Shown piece by piece: positions 1 to 7,588 of a stretch of DNA of 44,946 nucleotides. The stretch covers positions 1 to 44,946 of the forward strand of contig DXEF01000047.1 of the NCBI GenBank assembly GCA_019115085.1. Direction: 5' to 3'. A program made the translations under genes and the position numbers. Origin of the DNA: Candidatus Agathobaculum pullicola. GTDB lineage: Bacteria > Bacillota > Clostridia > Oscillospirales > Butyricicoccaceae. Under the pieces are notes generated by a model that saw nothing but the letters and a program-made list of their open reading frames with translations, searched no databases and was not told where the DNA came from. Position 1 is the stretch's first letter. Each line of letters starts with the position of its first letter.

Positions 1-349
1 TTTGCGCATAGAAAATGGCGTCCGAGGTGCCTACCGCGGCAATTTTGCCGGTATTGACCGACTGTACGCTGCCGTCTTGCGTGAGCATGACAAAGAAATA
101 GCACGTTTTATAGAGGAGTTCGGGCGATAGAGGCGGTTCCTTTTTGGGGAAGGGTTCGTCCGGCGGTACGGCATGATTGGGTTTTGGGAAACATCCATTG
201 TTGCTGGCCAGAAGCGAGAGCGTCGCGTCGGCATCCCGAATGATTTGACTATAGTAGACAAGATTGACAGCGCTCATGATAACCAGCAGTACAGCCAACA
301 GCGAGCCCATAGACGCAATAATCAGATTGATGCGCAGTTTTCGGATCAT
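1..349 (-). CDS. Sensor histidine kinase, N-terminal part (runs off window)
   Basis: The reading frame starts at the ATG at 347-349 and stays open to the window edge, giving about 116 residues. A short basic N-terminus (MIRKLR) is followed by one hydrophobic segment at about residues 8-31, then an apparently extracytoplasmic stretch rich in Pro and charged residues. This is the usual layout of the sensor part of a two-component histidine kinase. The kinase core lies outside the window, so the call rests on this topology and on the overlap with a response-regulator gene: its ATG overlaps the regulator's TGA (ATGA at 346-349), the usual regulator-kinase coupling. The regulator is broken, so the kinase may have lost its partner or be decaying too. 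The ligand cannot be inferred. Confidence 0.65.
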   Translation of the reverse strand, partial: MIRKLRINLIIASMGSLLAVLLVIMSAVNLVYYSQIIRDADATLSLLASNNGCFPKPNHAVPPDEPFPKKEPPLSPELLYKTCYFFVMLTQDGSVQSVNTGKIAAVGTSDAIFYAQ

Positions 350-741
350 GGCAGTTCCACCAGCCAATAGCCCGCGTTTCGGATGGCTTTGATTTGGATA
401 TTGGCTTGCAGCGCGGACAGCTTTTTGCGCAAATAGGAGATATAGACCCAAACCACAGTGATTTCCGCTTCACTGTCATCGCCCCGGATTTTTCCAGCAG
501 GCGTTCGGACGGAATCAGGTTGTGCGGGTTGCGCATGAGCAGCTCGAGCACCTGAAACTCCTTGTTGGCCAGCCGGAAACCGCCTGCCGAGGTGGATAGC
601 TCAGTCGCAATTGTCCGCCTCCAGATAATCCAGCGCGGCTTGCCCATTGTCCACGGCGTCCACGGAATAGTTATTCCGCTCCAGAATGGAAACCAGCGCC
701 TTGGACAAGGCTTTTTCATCCTCGGCCAGTAATAACCTCAT
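346..741 (-). pseudogene. Decayed OmpR-family response regulator (internal deletion plus frameshift)
   Basis: From the ATG at 739-741 the frame reads a normal receiver start (MRLLLAEDEKALSKAL, with the acidic ED pair) up to EADNCD, then hits a stop near 604. The sequence resumes one frame over directly in the winged-helix domain (FRLANKEFQVLELLMRNP). The phospho-acceptor region and the rest of the receiver, about 85-90 residues, are missing. A second frameshift near 490-500 (LLEK, then IRGDDSEAEITVVW) is needed to read the recognition helix and wing to the C-terminus GYWLVELP. The gene cannot make an intact regulator. A good ribosome binding site (AAGGAG) still precedes the start. The downstream kinase gene overlaps its stop. 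Sequencing or assembly error could explain the single-base shift but not the missing receiver half. Confidence 0.8.
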
Positions 742-814
742 GTGTTCTTCTCCTTATCAGAGTATTCGATAACCGTTTTGCGTCTTTTGCTTTTATTATG
801 CAATACCAGTACAA

Positions 815-832
815 CTTTAAATAGAGTTAAAG
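815..832. promoter_or_regulatory. 18-bp dyad, possible operator
   Basis: CTTTAA, six bases, then TTAAAG form a perfect interrupted palindrome in the divergent region between the decayed two-component genes (minus) and the alarmone synthetase (plus). It lies about 55 bases upstream of the candidate -10 of the plus-strand gene. A regulator-binding site is plausible but there is no direct evidence. Confidence 0.3.
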
Positions 833-862
833 TGCAGCGGATGATACAGCAGGGGCTGCCGA

Positions 863-891
863 TTGTGCGACAAGTGGAACTGTGGTATAAT
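863..891 (+). promoter_or_regulatory. Sigma-A promoter of the alarmone synthetase gene
   Basis: An extended -10 (TGG then TATAAT at 886-891) lies 17 bases after a weak -35 (TTGTGC at 863-868). The gene start at 930 follows, with GGAGGG at 918-923. The extended -10 compensates for the poor -35. Confidence 0.6.
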
Positions 892-929
892 AATAAAAAC
901 ATTGCATCGTTGTAGACGGAGGGAATAGC

Positions 930-1595
930 ATGGATTTTGCGGATTTTTTTGCGATGGATAAATTATCACAGCATGATGAGGAACAACTGCTCGAGTCCGC
1001 GATGCAGCTGCAACAGATGATGATGCTTTATGAGGCGGGTATCCGTGAAATCAAAACCAAACTGGATATTTTAAGCGATGAATCGCGCATTTCAGGCAAG
1101 CCCAGCCCCATCGACTCCATTAAAAGCCGTATCAAAACCCCGCGCAGTATCATTGGTAAGCTCAAGCGGCGCGGGTATCCCATCTCGCTGCAATCCATGA
1201 TGGAAAACCTTAACGATATCGGCGGCATCCGCGTGATTTGTCCGTTTATTGAAGATATTTACACCGTGGCCGATATGCTGATGCGGCAGGATGATTTGAC
1301 GCTGATTGACCGAAAGGATTATATTGAAAATCCCAAGCCCAACGGCTACCGTAGCCTGCATCTGATTCTGGAGGTGCCGATTTTCTTGTCTGATCGCACG
1401 AAACCCGTGCGCATCGAGTTGCAGCTGCGCACGATTGCGATGGACTTCTGGGCAAGTCTGGAGCATCAGCTGCGCTACAAGTCCGATGTCAAGGTGCCGA
1501 CCCATATCTCGGATGACCTGAAGGCATGCGCGGATGTCATTGCCGCAACGGATGAGGAGATGCAGCGCATCGCCAAAGAATTACACGTACTCTGA
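930..1595 (+). CDS. relQ: Small alarmone synthetase (RelQ/YjbM-type GTP pyrophosphokinase)
   Basis: This cytosolic enzyme transfers pyrophosphate from ATP to GDP or GTP to make (p)ppGpp, the stringent-response alarmone. The 221-residue length matches single-domain small alarmone synthetases: there is no HD hydrolase domain and no TGS/ACT regulatory domains. RelA_SpoT synthetase motifs are visible: IKTPRSIIGKLKRRGYP (basic ATP-binding segment, about residues 67-83), DIGGIRVICPF (about 96-106), NPKPNGYRSLHLIL (about 134-147, with the catalytic-loop Tyr and Arg) and RIELQLRTIAMDFWASLEHQLRYK (about 161-184, with the conserved Glu and the WASLEHQLRYK signature). The start is set by GGAGGG eight bases upstream. 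It is followed 20 bases later by rmuC and may be co-transcribed with it. Confidence 0.93.
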   Translation: MDFADFFAMDKLSQHDEEQLLESAMQLQQMMMLYEAGIREIKTKLDILSDESRISGKPSPIDSIKSRIKTPRSIIGKLKRRGYPISLQSMMENLNDIGGIRVICPFIEDIYTVADMLMRQDDLTLIDRKDYIENPKPNGYRSLHLILEVPIFLSDRTKPVRIELQLRTIAMDFWASLEHQLRYKSDVKVPTHISDDLKACADVIAATDEEMQRIAKELHVL

Positions 1596-1615
1596 ACCGA
1601 AAGGAATTACTCTTT

Positions 1616-2884
1616 ATGCAATACATACCCGTTATTACGCTGGCACTGGTCGTGGTGCTGCTGGTGCTTGTCCTTGTGTTGCTCACCAGACGGCCGCAGA
1701 CGTCCGGCGGCAGCGACGCGAACAACTCGATTACGGCGCTGGGCACGCTGGTCAACCAAAATCTGCGCGAGGGGCGCGAGGCGCAGATGAGCCAGCTGTC
1801 TGCAATGGACCAAAGCCTTGCGGGAAAAATGGGCGCGGTGACCGACCAGCTCGGTCAGTTTGAACGGCGACTGCACGGCTTCACCGCGGAAACCACGCAG
1901 AATCTGGAGAATATCCGTGTCACGGTGGATCAGAACCTGCGCGCTATGCAGGCGGATAACAACAAAAAGCTGGATGATATGCGGCAGATTGTGGATGAGA
2001 AGCTGCAAAAAACGCTGTCCGAGCGAATGAATGAGTCGTTCCGGCTGGTCAATGAGCGTCTGGAGCAGGTTTATAAGGGTCTGGGCGAGATGCAGACGCT
2101 CGCGCAGGGCGTAGGCGATTTGAAAAAGGTGCTGACGAACGTCAAAACGCGCGGCATTGTGGGGGAAATCCAGCTTGGCGCGATTTTGGAGGACATCCTC
2201 GCGCCCGAGCAGTATGCCGTCAACGTCGCCACGCGACCGAACAGCCGCAACGTGGTGGAGTACGCGGTCAAGCTGCCGGTTGAGGATGGCGGACACGTCT
2301 GGCTGCCCATCGACTCTAAATTCCCGGGTGATACCTACGGTGCGCTGCGCGACGCCTATGAGGAGGGCTCGCGCGAGCAGATCGATGCCTGCGCAAAAGC
2401 GCTGATCGCTACGCTGAGGTCGGAGGCGAAGGATATTCGCGACAAGTATCTGGAGCCGCCGTATACGACGGATTTCGGCATCCTGTTTCTGCCGTTTGAA
2501 GGTCTGTACGCTGAGGCGGTCAGCCGCGGCATGGTGGAGGTGCTCCAGCGTGATTACCATGTCAATATCGCCGGGCCAAGCACGATGGCGGCACTACTCA
2601 ACAGCTTGCAGATGTCGTTCCGCACGATTGCAATTCAGAAGCGCTCGGGCGAGGTGTGGAGCGTACTGGGTGCGGTCAAGACCGAGTTTGACAAGTTTGA
2701 GGCCTGCCTGACGCAGACGCAGACAAGGCTGGATCAGGCCAGCCGCGAGCTGGATAAGCTGGTCGGCACGCGCACACGCGCGATTCGGCGCAAGCTCAAG
2801 GGCGTGACCGAGCTGAGTGAAGCGGAAAGCCAGTCGGTGCTCGGTTTGACGAACGGTGTCGATGTACCGGAGGATGAGGAGTAA
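1616..2884 (+). CDS. rmuC: RmuC family DNA recombination protein
   Basis: RmuC proteins are membrane-anchored, nuclease-fold proteins that limit recombination between short inverted repeats; their exact biochemistry is still poorly defined. The 422-residue product has one N-terminal membrane helix (about residues 5-23, a Val/Leu run ending in TRR), a long coiled coil (about 40-170, with repeated LENIRVTVDQNLRAMQ-type heptads) and the RmuC core (about 178-375). The core includes GIVGEIQLGAILEDIL, VEYAVKLP and WLPIDSKFPGDTYGAL; the last two carry the PD-(D/E)XK-like acidic and Lys residues. GAAAGGA precedes the ATG. A hairpin terminator follows the stop, so the transcript started at relQ probably ends here. 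Confidence 0.92.
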   Translation: MQYIPVITLALVVVLLVLVLVLLTRRPQTSGGSDANNSITALGTLVNQNLREGREAQMSQLSAMDQSLAGKMGAVTDQLGQFERRLHGFTAETTQNLENIRVTVDQNLRAMQADNNKKLDDMRQIVDEKLQKTLSERMNESFRLVNERLEQVYKGLGEMQTLAQGVGDLKKVLTNVKTRGIVGEIQLGAILEDILAPEQYAVNVATRPNSRNVVEYAVKLPVEDGGHVWLPIDSKFPGDTYGALRDAYEEGSREQIDACAKALIATLRSEAKDIRDKYLEPPYTTDFGILFLPFEGLYAEAVSRGMVEVLQRDYHVNIAGPSTMAALLNSLQMSFRTIAIQKRSGEVWSVLGAVKTEFDKFEACLTQTQTRLDQASRELDKLVGTRTRAIRRKLKGVTELSEAESQSVLGLTNGVDVPEDEE

Positions 2885-2890
2885 AGCAAG

Positions 2891-2917
2891 GGGGCTGTCC
2901 GGTGGAGGGACAGCCCC
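2891..2917 (+). terminator. Hairpin terminator after rmuC
   Basis: A perfect 10-bp stem (GGGGCTGTCC / GGACAGCCCC) with a 7-base loop begins just after the rmuC stop. The following tract is only moderately T-rich, so termination may be partial. Confidence 0.6.
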
Positions 2918-2939
2918 TTCATAAATTCTTAAGAAAGAT

Positions 2940-2955
2940 TTCACAGTTTTGTGAA
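2940..2955. promoter_or_regulatory. Interrupted palindrome upstream of the small ORF
   Basis: TTCACA, four bases, then TGTGAA sit about 60 bases before the start of the 34-residue ORF, within its likely promoter region (an AT-rich GATAAAATAAAAT follows at 2977-2989). It could be an operator. The regulator is unknown. Confidence 0.3.
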
Positions 2956-3013
2956 GGACAGGCAGTGCAAAACAGGATAAAATAAAATCAGAAATACAAA
3001 GGAGGATCGTGGT

Positions 3014-3118
3014 ATGAATCAGGACAACGAAAAAGCAAATGGACTGTGGGATTGGTTTCGGCACTGGACAGATGTCCTGTTCGGCCCGATCGAGCGCGGC
3101 AAATACCGCGGCTGGTAA
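3014..3118 (+). CDS. 34-residue peptide of unknown function
   Basis: A short open frame starts at the ATG at 3014 and ends with TAA at 3116-3118, encoding MNQDNEKANGLWDWFRHW and continuing to IERGKYRGW. Support for a real gene comes from a near-perfect ribosome binding site (AAAGGAGG, ending nine bases before the ATG), an AT-rich promoter-like region with a palindrome just upstream, and a strong terminator immediately downstream. The peptide is rich in aromatic residues (four Trp) and Arg/Lys, has an acidic-polar N-terminus, and no membrane helix or signal peptide. I do not recognise a family. It is transcribed convergently with the orphan regulator at 3177. Confidence 0.55.
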   Translation: MNQDNEKANGLWDWFRHWTDVLFGPIERGKYRGW

Positions 3119-3124
3119 CGCGGA

Positions 3125-3175
3125 AAAAGCGTCCCGGCGGCCCATGCGAAAGCATGTGGCTGCGGGGACGCTTTT
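3125..3175. terminator. Bidirectional terminator with nested hairpin
   Basis: AAAAGCGTCCC (3125-3135) pairs with GGGACGCTTTT (3165-3175). Inside it CATGC-GAAA-GCATG (3143-3156) forms a second stem with a GNRA tetraloop. A-tract and T-tract flank the stem, so it can stop both the small ORF (plus) and the regulator gene (minus). Confidence 0.75.
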
Positions 3176-3176
3176 C

Positions 3177-3851
3177 TTATGCCTCGATGTAATAGCCCAC
3201 GCCGCGTTCGGCATGTATCTGCGTATCCGAGCCGATGGTGCGCATCTTGCGGCGCACCAGAGATAAGTAGACCTCGATGGCGTTGTAGGCGGATTCACTG
3301 TCGATGCCCCATACCTTTTGCCGCAGGGTTTCGCGCGGCAGCACCTGACCGGTGTGCAGCAAAAACAGTTCGATAAGCTGCATTTCCTTGCAGGACAAGC
3401 GAACCTTACCCTCTGGTCCTTGCAGCATGCAATGCCCGCGATCAAGCGATAAATCGCCGGCCTGTAGGATACGGGGCTGCAATACCGGACTGCGTCGGCT
3501 GAGCGCGCGGATGCGTGCCAGCAGTTCTCCGATCAGGAAGGGCTGGGTCAGCACATCGTCCGCGCCGGCGTCCAGCACCAGAATGCGGTCGCGCGCGGAC
3601 AGACGCGCCGCCACAATCAGCAGCGGCACGGACATACCGTCCTCCCGCAGTGTGGGAAGGAGTGCGGTCAATTGCTGCGCTGCAGCCTTGCCTGCACTGT
3701 CAATTAACAGGACTGCGACGTCATACAGCCCTTCCGGGCAGAGAAGCGGCTCCGTGCCGGGCATGCGGATATGGTCGAATAAAATGTGCTCATGCCGGAG
3801 CGCTTGCGGAATCTTTTTGTTGTCGGTTTCCCCAATCAGAAGAATACGCAT
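3177..3851 (-). CDS. Orphan OmpR-family response regulator with degenerate receiver
   Basis: The 224-residue product has a receiver-like domain (about 1-115) and a winged-helix DNA-binding domain (about 125-222: GDLSLDRGHCMLQG, RLSCKEMQLIELFL, AYNAIEVYLSLVRRKM, ERGVGYYIEA). The receiver lacks key phospho-switch residues. The N-terminal acidic pair is replaced by IGETDN, the conserved Thr/Ser position is Ala (IVAAR) and the invariant Lys of the KPF motif is Gln (TQPF, about residue 103). Asp51 in LLIDS is kept. This suggests phosphorylation-independent or altered control. The ATG at 3849-3851 is preferred because GAAAGGAGA ends seven bases upstream; a TTG six bases earlier has no spacing to that site. 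No kinase gene is adjacent. It is divergent from the export operon at 4022, whose promoter carries an OmpR-type direct repeat. Confidence 0.88.
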   Translation of the reverse strand: MRILLIGETDNKKIPQALRHEHILFDHIRMPGTEPLLCPEGLYDVAVLLIDSAGKAAAQQLTALLPTLREDGMSVPLLIVAARLSARDRILVLDAGADDVLTQPFLIGELLARIRALSRRSPVLQPRILQAGDLSLDRGHCMLQGPEGKVRLSCKEMQLIELFLLHTGQVLPRETLRQKVWGIDSESAYNAIEVYLSLVRRKMRTIGSDTQIHAERGVGYYIEA

Positions 3852-3945
3852 GAACAATCTCCTTTCGTTTCGGGGGTGCTTTTTATTGTGCGCGACATAT
3901 GTGGAGTTTTTGTGTAAGAGCGGTGGAAAAATTGTTAAGTTGCGG

Positions 3946-3967
3946 TTTCTTCAATCTTTCTTCAAAC
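3946..3967 (+). promoter_or_regulatory. Tandem 11-bp direct repeat, likely OmpR-type operator
   Basis: TTTCTTCAATC (3946-3956) is followed immediately by TTTCTTCAAAC (3957-3967), identical at 10 of 11 positions and spaced exactly one helical turn, as in OmpR/PhoB-family sites. It ends nine bases before a -10-like TATGAT at 3977-3982, where no good -35 exists. This is the usual architecture of an activator-dependent promoter for the export operon at 4022. The divergent orphan regulator at 3851 is the obvious candidate binder. Confidence 0.6.
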
Positions 3968-4021
3968 AGTTGCGCTTATGATGATACGCGGTAATAAAAC
4001 CTGAGCAGGAGGGAGCAAAGA

Positions 4022-5665
4022 TTGAAACTGCCGTTTGATAAATTGCGCGATAAAAAGCCTGAAAAGGGGAGCAAGATGCTCTCTGCGGGCAGCGAAGTCA
4101 AGGCGGAGTATTCCGCGGAAAGCGTGCCGCCCGGGGCGCACAGCAAAAAGAAAAAACGGAGAACATGGAAAAAGAAGGTGGTCATTCCGGCCGCGCTGGT
4201 TGTTGTGCTTGCCGGTGTGTTTGGTGTGCGGCACTTTTTACTGTCCGGAAAGGGAGAGGTGACGCAAGCCTTTACCGAGAGCCAAGCTACAAGGCAGGAC
4301 ATTCAGCTGACTTTGTCCGCGACCGGCACCATTGAACCGGCCAATCAGTATGACGTCACCAGTTCGGTGCAGGGCGAGGTGCTCTCCTGCACGTTTGAGG
4401 AAGGCGATCAGGTGCAGGCTGGCGCGACGATTGCGGATGTGCGCGATGCCTCGTCCATGGAGCTGACCGTGCCCTTTAATGCCTCGGATGCGGTCGGATT
4501 TCGTGTGGGAGCAGCGGCAACGGTCACGATGGATAGCTCGTTTGAAACGCTGACCGGCACCGTTACAGCGATTGACGCGGCGGATACCGTGCTGGACGGC
4601 TATCAGATTGTCCGTTATGTGACCATTCAGGTAAGCAATCCGGGCGGTCTGTCCACTTCCTCGGCGGCAAGCGCGACAATAAACGGCGTGGCCTGCAATC
4701 AGGGGGCAAACTTTACCTATCTGTCTGAATTTACCATCACGGCGGGCACCTCCGGCAAGGTGGCGAGCCTGTCCATGCAGGAAGGCGCGTCCGTGTCGGC
4801 GGGGCAGACCGTAGCAACGCTGTCCTCCACTTCGGTGGAAAATCAGGTGGAAAACAGCAAGCTGTCGCTTGCCCAGCAGCAGCTTTCCTATCAGAATACG
4901 GTCAATAAGCTGGACGATTATACCATCACCGCGCCCATAGACGGCACGGTGATTACCAAGAACACCAAGGTGGGGGACACGCTTGACGCCACCAACGGCC
5001 AGACGACGCTGGCGGTCATTTATGACCTGTCCTATCTGACCTTTGATATTTCGCTTGATGAACTGGACATCAACCAGGTGCAGGTCGGTCAGACGGTTCA
5101 TATCATCTGTGACTCGCTCGAGGATGCCGGTATGATCGAACGCATGGTGACCAAGGTCTCGGTCGCAGGGACGACGGAAAACGGTGTGACCAGCTATCCG
5201 GTGACCGTGCAGATTGACAACCCGCCGGAGGATCTGCTGCCCGGAATGAACGTGGACGCAACCATTGTGGTGGATGAGGCATCCAATGCCGTCGCCGTGC
5301 CGATTTCCGCGGTGCAGCGCGGAAATATCGTCTATGTCAAGGATGACAGTGCGAAGAATACAGACGAAACCATGGTAAACGGCACGCTGCTGCCCGACGG
5401 CTGGAAAGCGGTCGAGGTGGAAACCGGCTTGTCGGATGACAATTACATCGAGATTGTCTCCGGTATTGCGGAAGGCGATACGGTTTATGTGCCTCAGGTG
5501 ATGCGCGACACTTCCGGTGAGGAGAGCGAGATGGGCATGATGCCCGGCGGTATGGGTGGTATGTCCGGCGGGCAGATGGGCGGCATGCCCGGCAGCGGAG
5601 GTGGTATGCCGTCCGGCAGCGGTGGAGGCGGCAGACCTTCCGGCGGCGGAGGCGGTATGCCATGA
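4022..5665 (+). CDS. MacA/HlyD-family efflux periplasmic-adaptor-like subunit
   Basis: This is a membrane-anchored adaptor of a tripartite-type ABC exporter, working with the ATPase and permease encoded next. The 547-residue product has a basic, polar N-terminus, one membrane helix (about 57-77, VVIPAALVVVLAGVFGV), then two lipoyl/barrel-sandwich halves. These show ATGTIEPANQYDVTSSVQGEV and EEGDQVQAGATIADV near 100-135, and SGKVASLSMQEGASVSAGQ and DGTVITKNTKVGDTL further on. A beta-barrel region follows. The second half of the hybrid motif is unusually long, and an extra Met/Gly/Ser-rich tail occupies the last 45 or so residues (repeated MGGM and GGGMP). The start is a TTG eight bases after AGGAGGG; no ATG is suitably placed. 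Its stop overlaps the next ATG by two bases, indicating translational coupling. Confidence 0.88.
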   Translation: MKLPFDKLRDKKPEKGSKMLSAGSEVKAEYSAESVPPGAHSKKKKRRTWKKKVVIPAALVVVLAGVFGVRHFLLSGKGEVTQAFTESQATRQDIQLTLSATGTIEPANQYDVTSSVQGEVLSCTFEEGDQVQAGATIADVRDASSMELTVPFNASDAVGFRVGAAATVTMDSSFETLTGTVTAIDAADTVLDGYQIVRYVTIQVSNPGGLSTSSAASATINGVACNQGANFTYLSEFTITAGTSGKVASLSMQEGASVSAGQTVATLSSTSVENQVENSKLSLAQQQLSYQNTVNKLDDYTITAPIDGTVITKNTKVGDTLDATNGQTTLAVIYDLSYLTFDISLDELDINQVQVGQTVHIICDSLEDAGMIERMVTKVSVAGTTENGVTSYPVTVQIDNPPEDLLPGMNVDATIVVDEASNAVAVPISAVQRGNIVYVKDDSAKNTDETMVNGTLLPDGWKAVEVETGLSDDNYIEIVSGIAEGDTVYVPQVMRDTSGEESEMGMMPGGMGGMSGGQMGGMPGSGGGMPSGSGGGGRPSGGGGGMP

Positions 5666-6396
5666 TGAATACGCAACAGGATATAACCGGAACACCCCTT
5701 ATCGAGCTGCGCGACGTTTATAAGATCTATCATATGGGCGACACGGATGTGCATGCTTCGGACGGGGTTTCGATGAAAATTTACAAGGGCGAATTTGTGG
5801 CGATTGTGGGTCAGTCCGGTTCGGGAAAAAGCACGCTTATGAATATCATCGGCTGCCTGGATGTGCCGACGAGCGGACAATATTTTCTAAACGGCGAGGA
5901 TGTTTCCGAGCTGACGGATGACGAACAGGCCGAGATTCGGGGCAAAACGCTGGGGTTTATTTTTCAGCAGTACAACCTGATTCCCAAGCTGAACGTGCAG
6001 GAAAACGTGGAGTTGTCGTTGCTGTACGCGGGCATACCGGCGCACGAGCGCGCCGAGCGGGCGCAGTTTCAAATTGCGCGCGTGGGTCTGGCGGGCAAAG
6101 AAAAAAACCTGCCAAGCCAGATCTCCGGCGGCCAGCAGCAACGCGTTTCCATCGCCCGCGCGCTTGCGGGCAACCCTTCGGTCATTCTTGCGGATGAACC
6201 GACCGGCGCGCTCGATTCGCGCACCAGCCGTGAGGTACTGGATTTTCTGCAAAAGCTCAACGACGAGGGCAATACCATCGTTCTGATTACGCATGATAAC
6301 AGTATTGCACAGGAGGCAAAGCGCGTCATCCGCGTGGCCGATGGCAAGATCATCTTTGACGGCCCGGCGCGCGAGGCCTTTCCGAGAGGAGACTGA
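5662..6396 (+). CDS. ABC transporter ATP-binding protein (MacB/LolD-type)
   Basis: This cytoplasmic ATPase powers the MacB-type permease encoded downstream. The 244-residue protein carries every canonical motif: Walker A GQSGSGKST (about residues 50-58), Q-loop FIFQQYNLIP, signature SGGQQQRVSIARAL, Walker B VILADEPTGALDS, and H-loop LITHD. The spacing and the GQSGSGKSTLMNIIGCLD segment are typical of the MacB/LolD/FtsE subclass rather than importers. The start overlaps the upstream TGA (ATG 5662-5664); a second ATG directly follows at 5665. Only three bases separate it from the permease gene, which lies in the same operon. The exported substrate is unknown: MacB-type systems move peptides, lipoproteins or drugs in different bacteria. 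Confidence 0.94.
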   Translation: MMNTQQDITGTPLIELRDVYKIYHMGDTDVHASDGVSMKIYKGEFVAIVGQSGSGKSTLMNIIGCLDVPTSGQYFLNGEDVSELTDDEQAEIRGKTLGFIFQQYNLIPKLNVQENVELSLLYAGIPAHERAERAQFQIARVGLAGKEKNLPSQISGGQQQRVSIARALAGNPSVILADEPTGALDSRTSREVLDFLQKLNDEGNTIVLITHDNSIAQEAKRVIRVADGKIIFDGPAREAFPRGD

Positions 6397-6399
6397 CAG

Positions 6400-7575
6400 A
6401 TGGGATTTACACAGGCGTTTAAACTGGCGCTCAAAAGTCTGGCTGGCAGTAAGCTGCGTGCGTTTCTGACGATGCTGGGTATTATCATCGGCGTCGGATC
6501 GGTGATTATTCTTGTCTCGCTCATGCAAGGCATGACGGGTGAGGTCACCTCGATGTTTGAGGATATGGGCACAAATATGCTGACTGCCAATGTTACCGGC
6601 CGTGGCTCGTCCCGCACGGTAGATGTGGATGATATGTATGAGCTGTACGAGGGCAACACCGATGTGTTCATGGGGATGAGTCCGACCGTATCCGGTATGG
6701 GTTCGGTTAAGACCGCAGCCGATTCGGACAGCTTTTCGTCCACCTCGGTCAGCGGTGTTTCTGAACAGTATGCGGAGATCAACGGTCTGGGACGGCAAAG
6801 CGGCCGGTTTATCAGCTATGCGGATTTGGAGGCGCGCAGCAAGGTTGCCGTGGTCGGTACTTATGTGGCAAATATGCTGGGCGGCAATGCGGTCGGGCAG
6901 ACGGTTAAGGTCAATGGAAACGCGCTGACCGTTGTTGGCGTGATTGAGCAGCAGGATGACTCGACGGAAGGCTCACCGGACGACTGCATTTACCTGCCCT
7001 ATACGACCGCCTCCAAGCTGACCTTCGGGCAGATTGCTACATATACCTTTGCCACATGGGATTCCTCGCTCAATGCGCAGGGTACGACCATTCTGGATAA
7101 CGCTTTGTATGCGGTGTTTGAAAACGAGGATTTTTATACCATATCTGATATGCAGGAAATGATTGACTCGATGGAGGAGATGACCGGCATGATGACCATG
7201 GTGCTGGTCGGTATTGCGGGCATTTCGCTGCTTGTGGGTGGTATTGGCATCATGAATATTATGCTGGTATCGGTTACCGAGCGCACACGTGAAATCGGCA
7301 TCCGTAAATCGCTCGGCGCGAAAAAACGCGATATCATGCGGCAGTTTGTCATTGAAGCGGGTACCACGTCGGCGCTGGGCGGTGTAATTGGCATTGTGTT
7401 CGGTGCGGCGGTAGCGCTCGCGCTTGGGCAGGCAATTGGCATCAATGCGGCGCCGTCGGTCAGTGCGGTCGGCGTTAGCTTTGGCGTTTCGGTGTTCATC
7501 GGTGTATTTTTCGGCTTTATGCCGGCCAATAAGGCGGCAAAGCTCAACCCGATTGACGCGCTGCGCTATGATTAA
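6400..7575 (+). CDS. MacB-type ABC transporter permease (FtsX domain)
   Basis: This 391-residue integral membrane protein has the four-helix MacB/FtsX plan: one N-terminal helix (FLTMLGIIIGVGSVIILVSL, about 21-40), a large extracytoplasmic domain (about 50-265, MacB_PCD-like) rich in Gly/Ser/Thr, then three C-terminal helices. The latter include GIAGISLLVGGIGIMNIMLVSV followed by the coupling segment TERTREIGIRKSLGAKKRDIMRQF, the family hallmark. GAGAGGA lies upstream of the ATG. It is encoded between the ATPase and the SLH protein in one transcription unit. Because the ATPase is a separate polypeptide, this is the split arrangement usual in Gram-positives, with MacA-like protein as a membrane-tethered partner. 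Confidence 0.93.
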   Translation: MGFTQAFKLALKSLAGSKLRAFLTMLGIIIGVGSVIILVSLMQGMTGEVTSMFEDMGTNMLTANVTGRGSSRTVDVDDMYELYEGNTDVFMGMSPTVSGMGSVKTAADSDSFSSTSVSGVSEQYAEINGLGRQSGRFISYADLEARSKVAVVGTYVANMLGGNAVGQTVKVNGNALTVVGVIEQQDDSTEGSPDDCIYLPYTTASKLTFGQIATYTFATWDSSLNAQGTTILDNALYAVFENEDFYTISDMQEMIDSMEEMTGMMTMVLVGIAGISLLVGGIGIMNIMLVSVTERTREIGIRKSLGAKKRDIMRQFVIEAGTTSALGGVIGIVFGAAVALALGQAIGINAAPSVSAVGVSFGVSVFIGVFFGFMPANKAAKLNPIDALRYD

Positions 7576-7588
7576 AAGGAGGAGAAGC

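Noticed and set aside
1607-2560. 317-codon open frame on the minus strand across rmuC
   Set aside because: It is antisense to a well-supported rmuC frame, has no ribosome binding site and encodes a low-complexity His/Arg/Leu-rich product, the usual shadow of a GC-rich gene.
4238-5695. 485-codon open frame on the minus strand across the adaptor gene
   Set aside because: Antisense to the MacA-like gene, with no recognisable domain and no translation signal; the same explanation applies to the other long minus-strand frames over purine genes.
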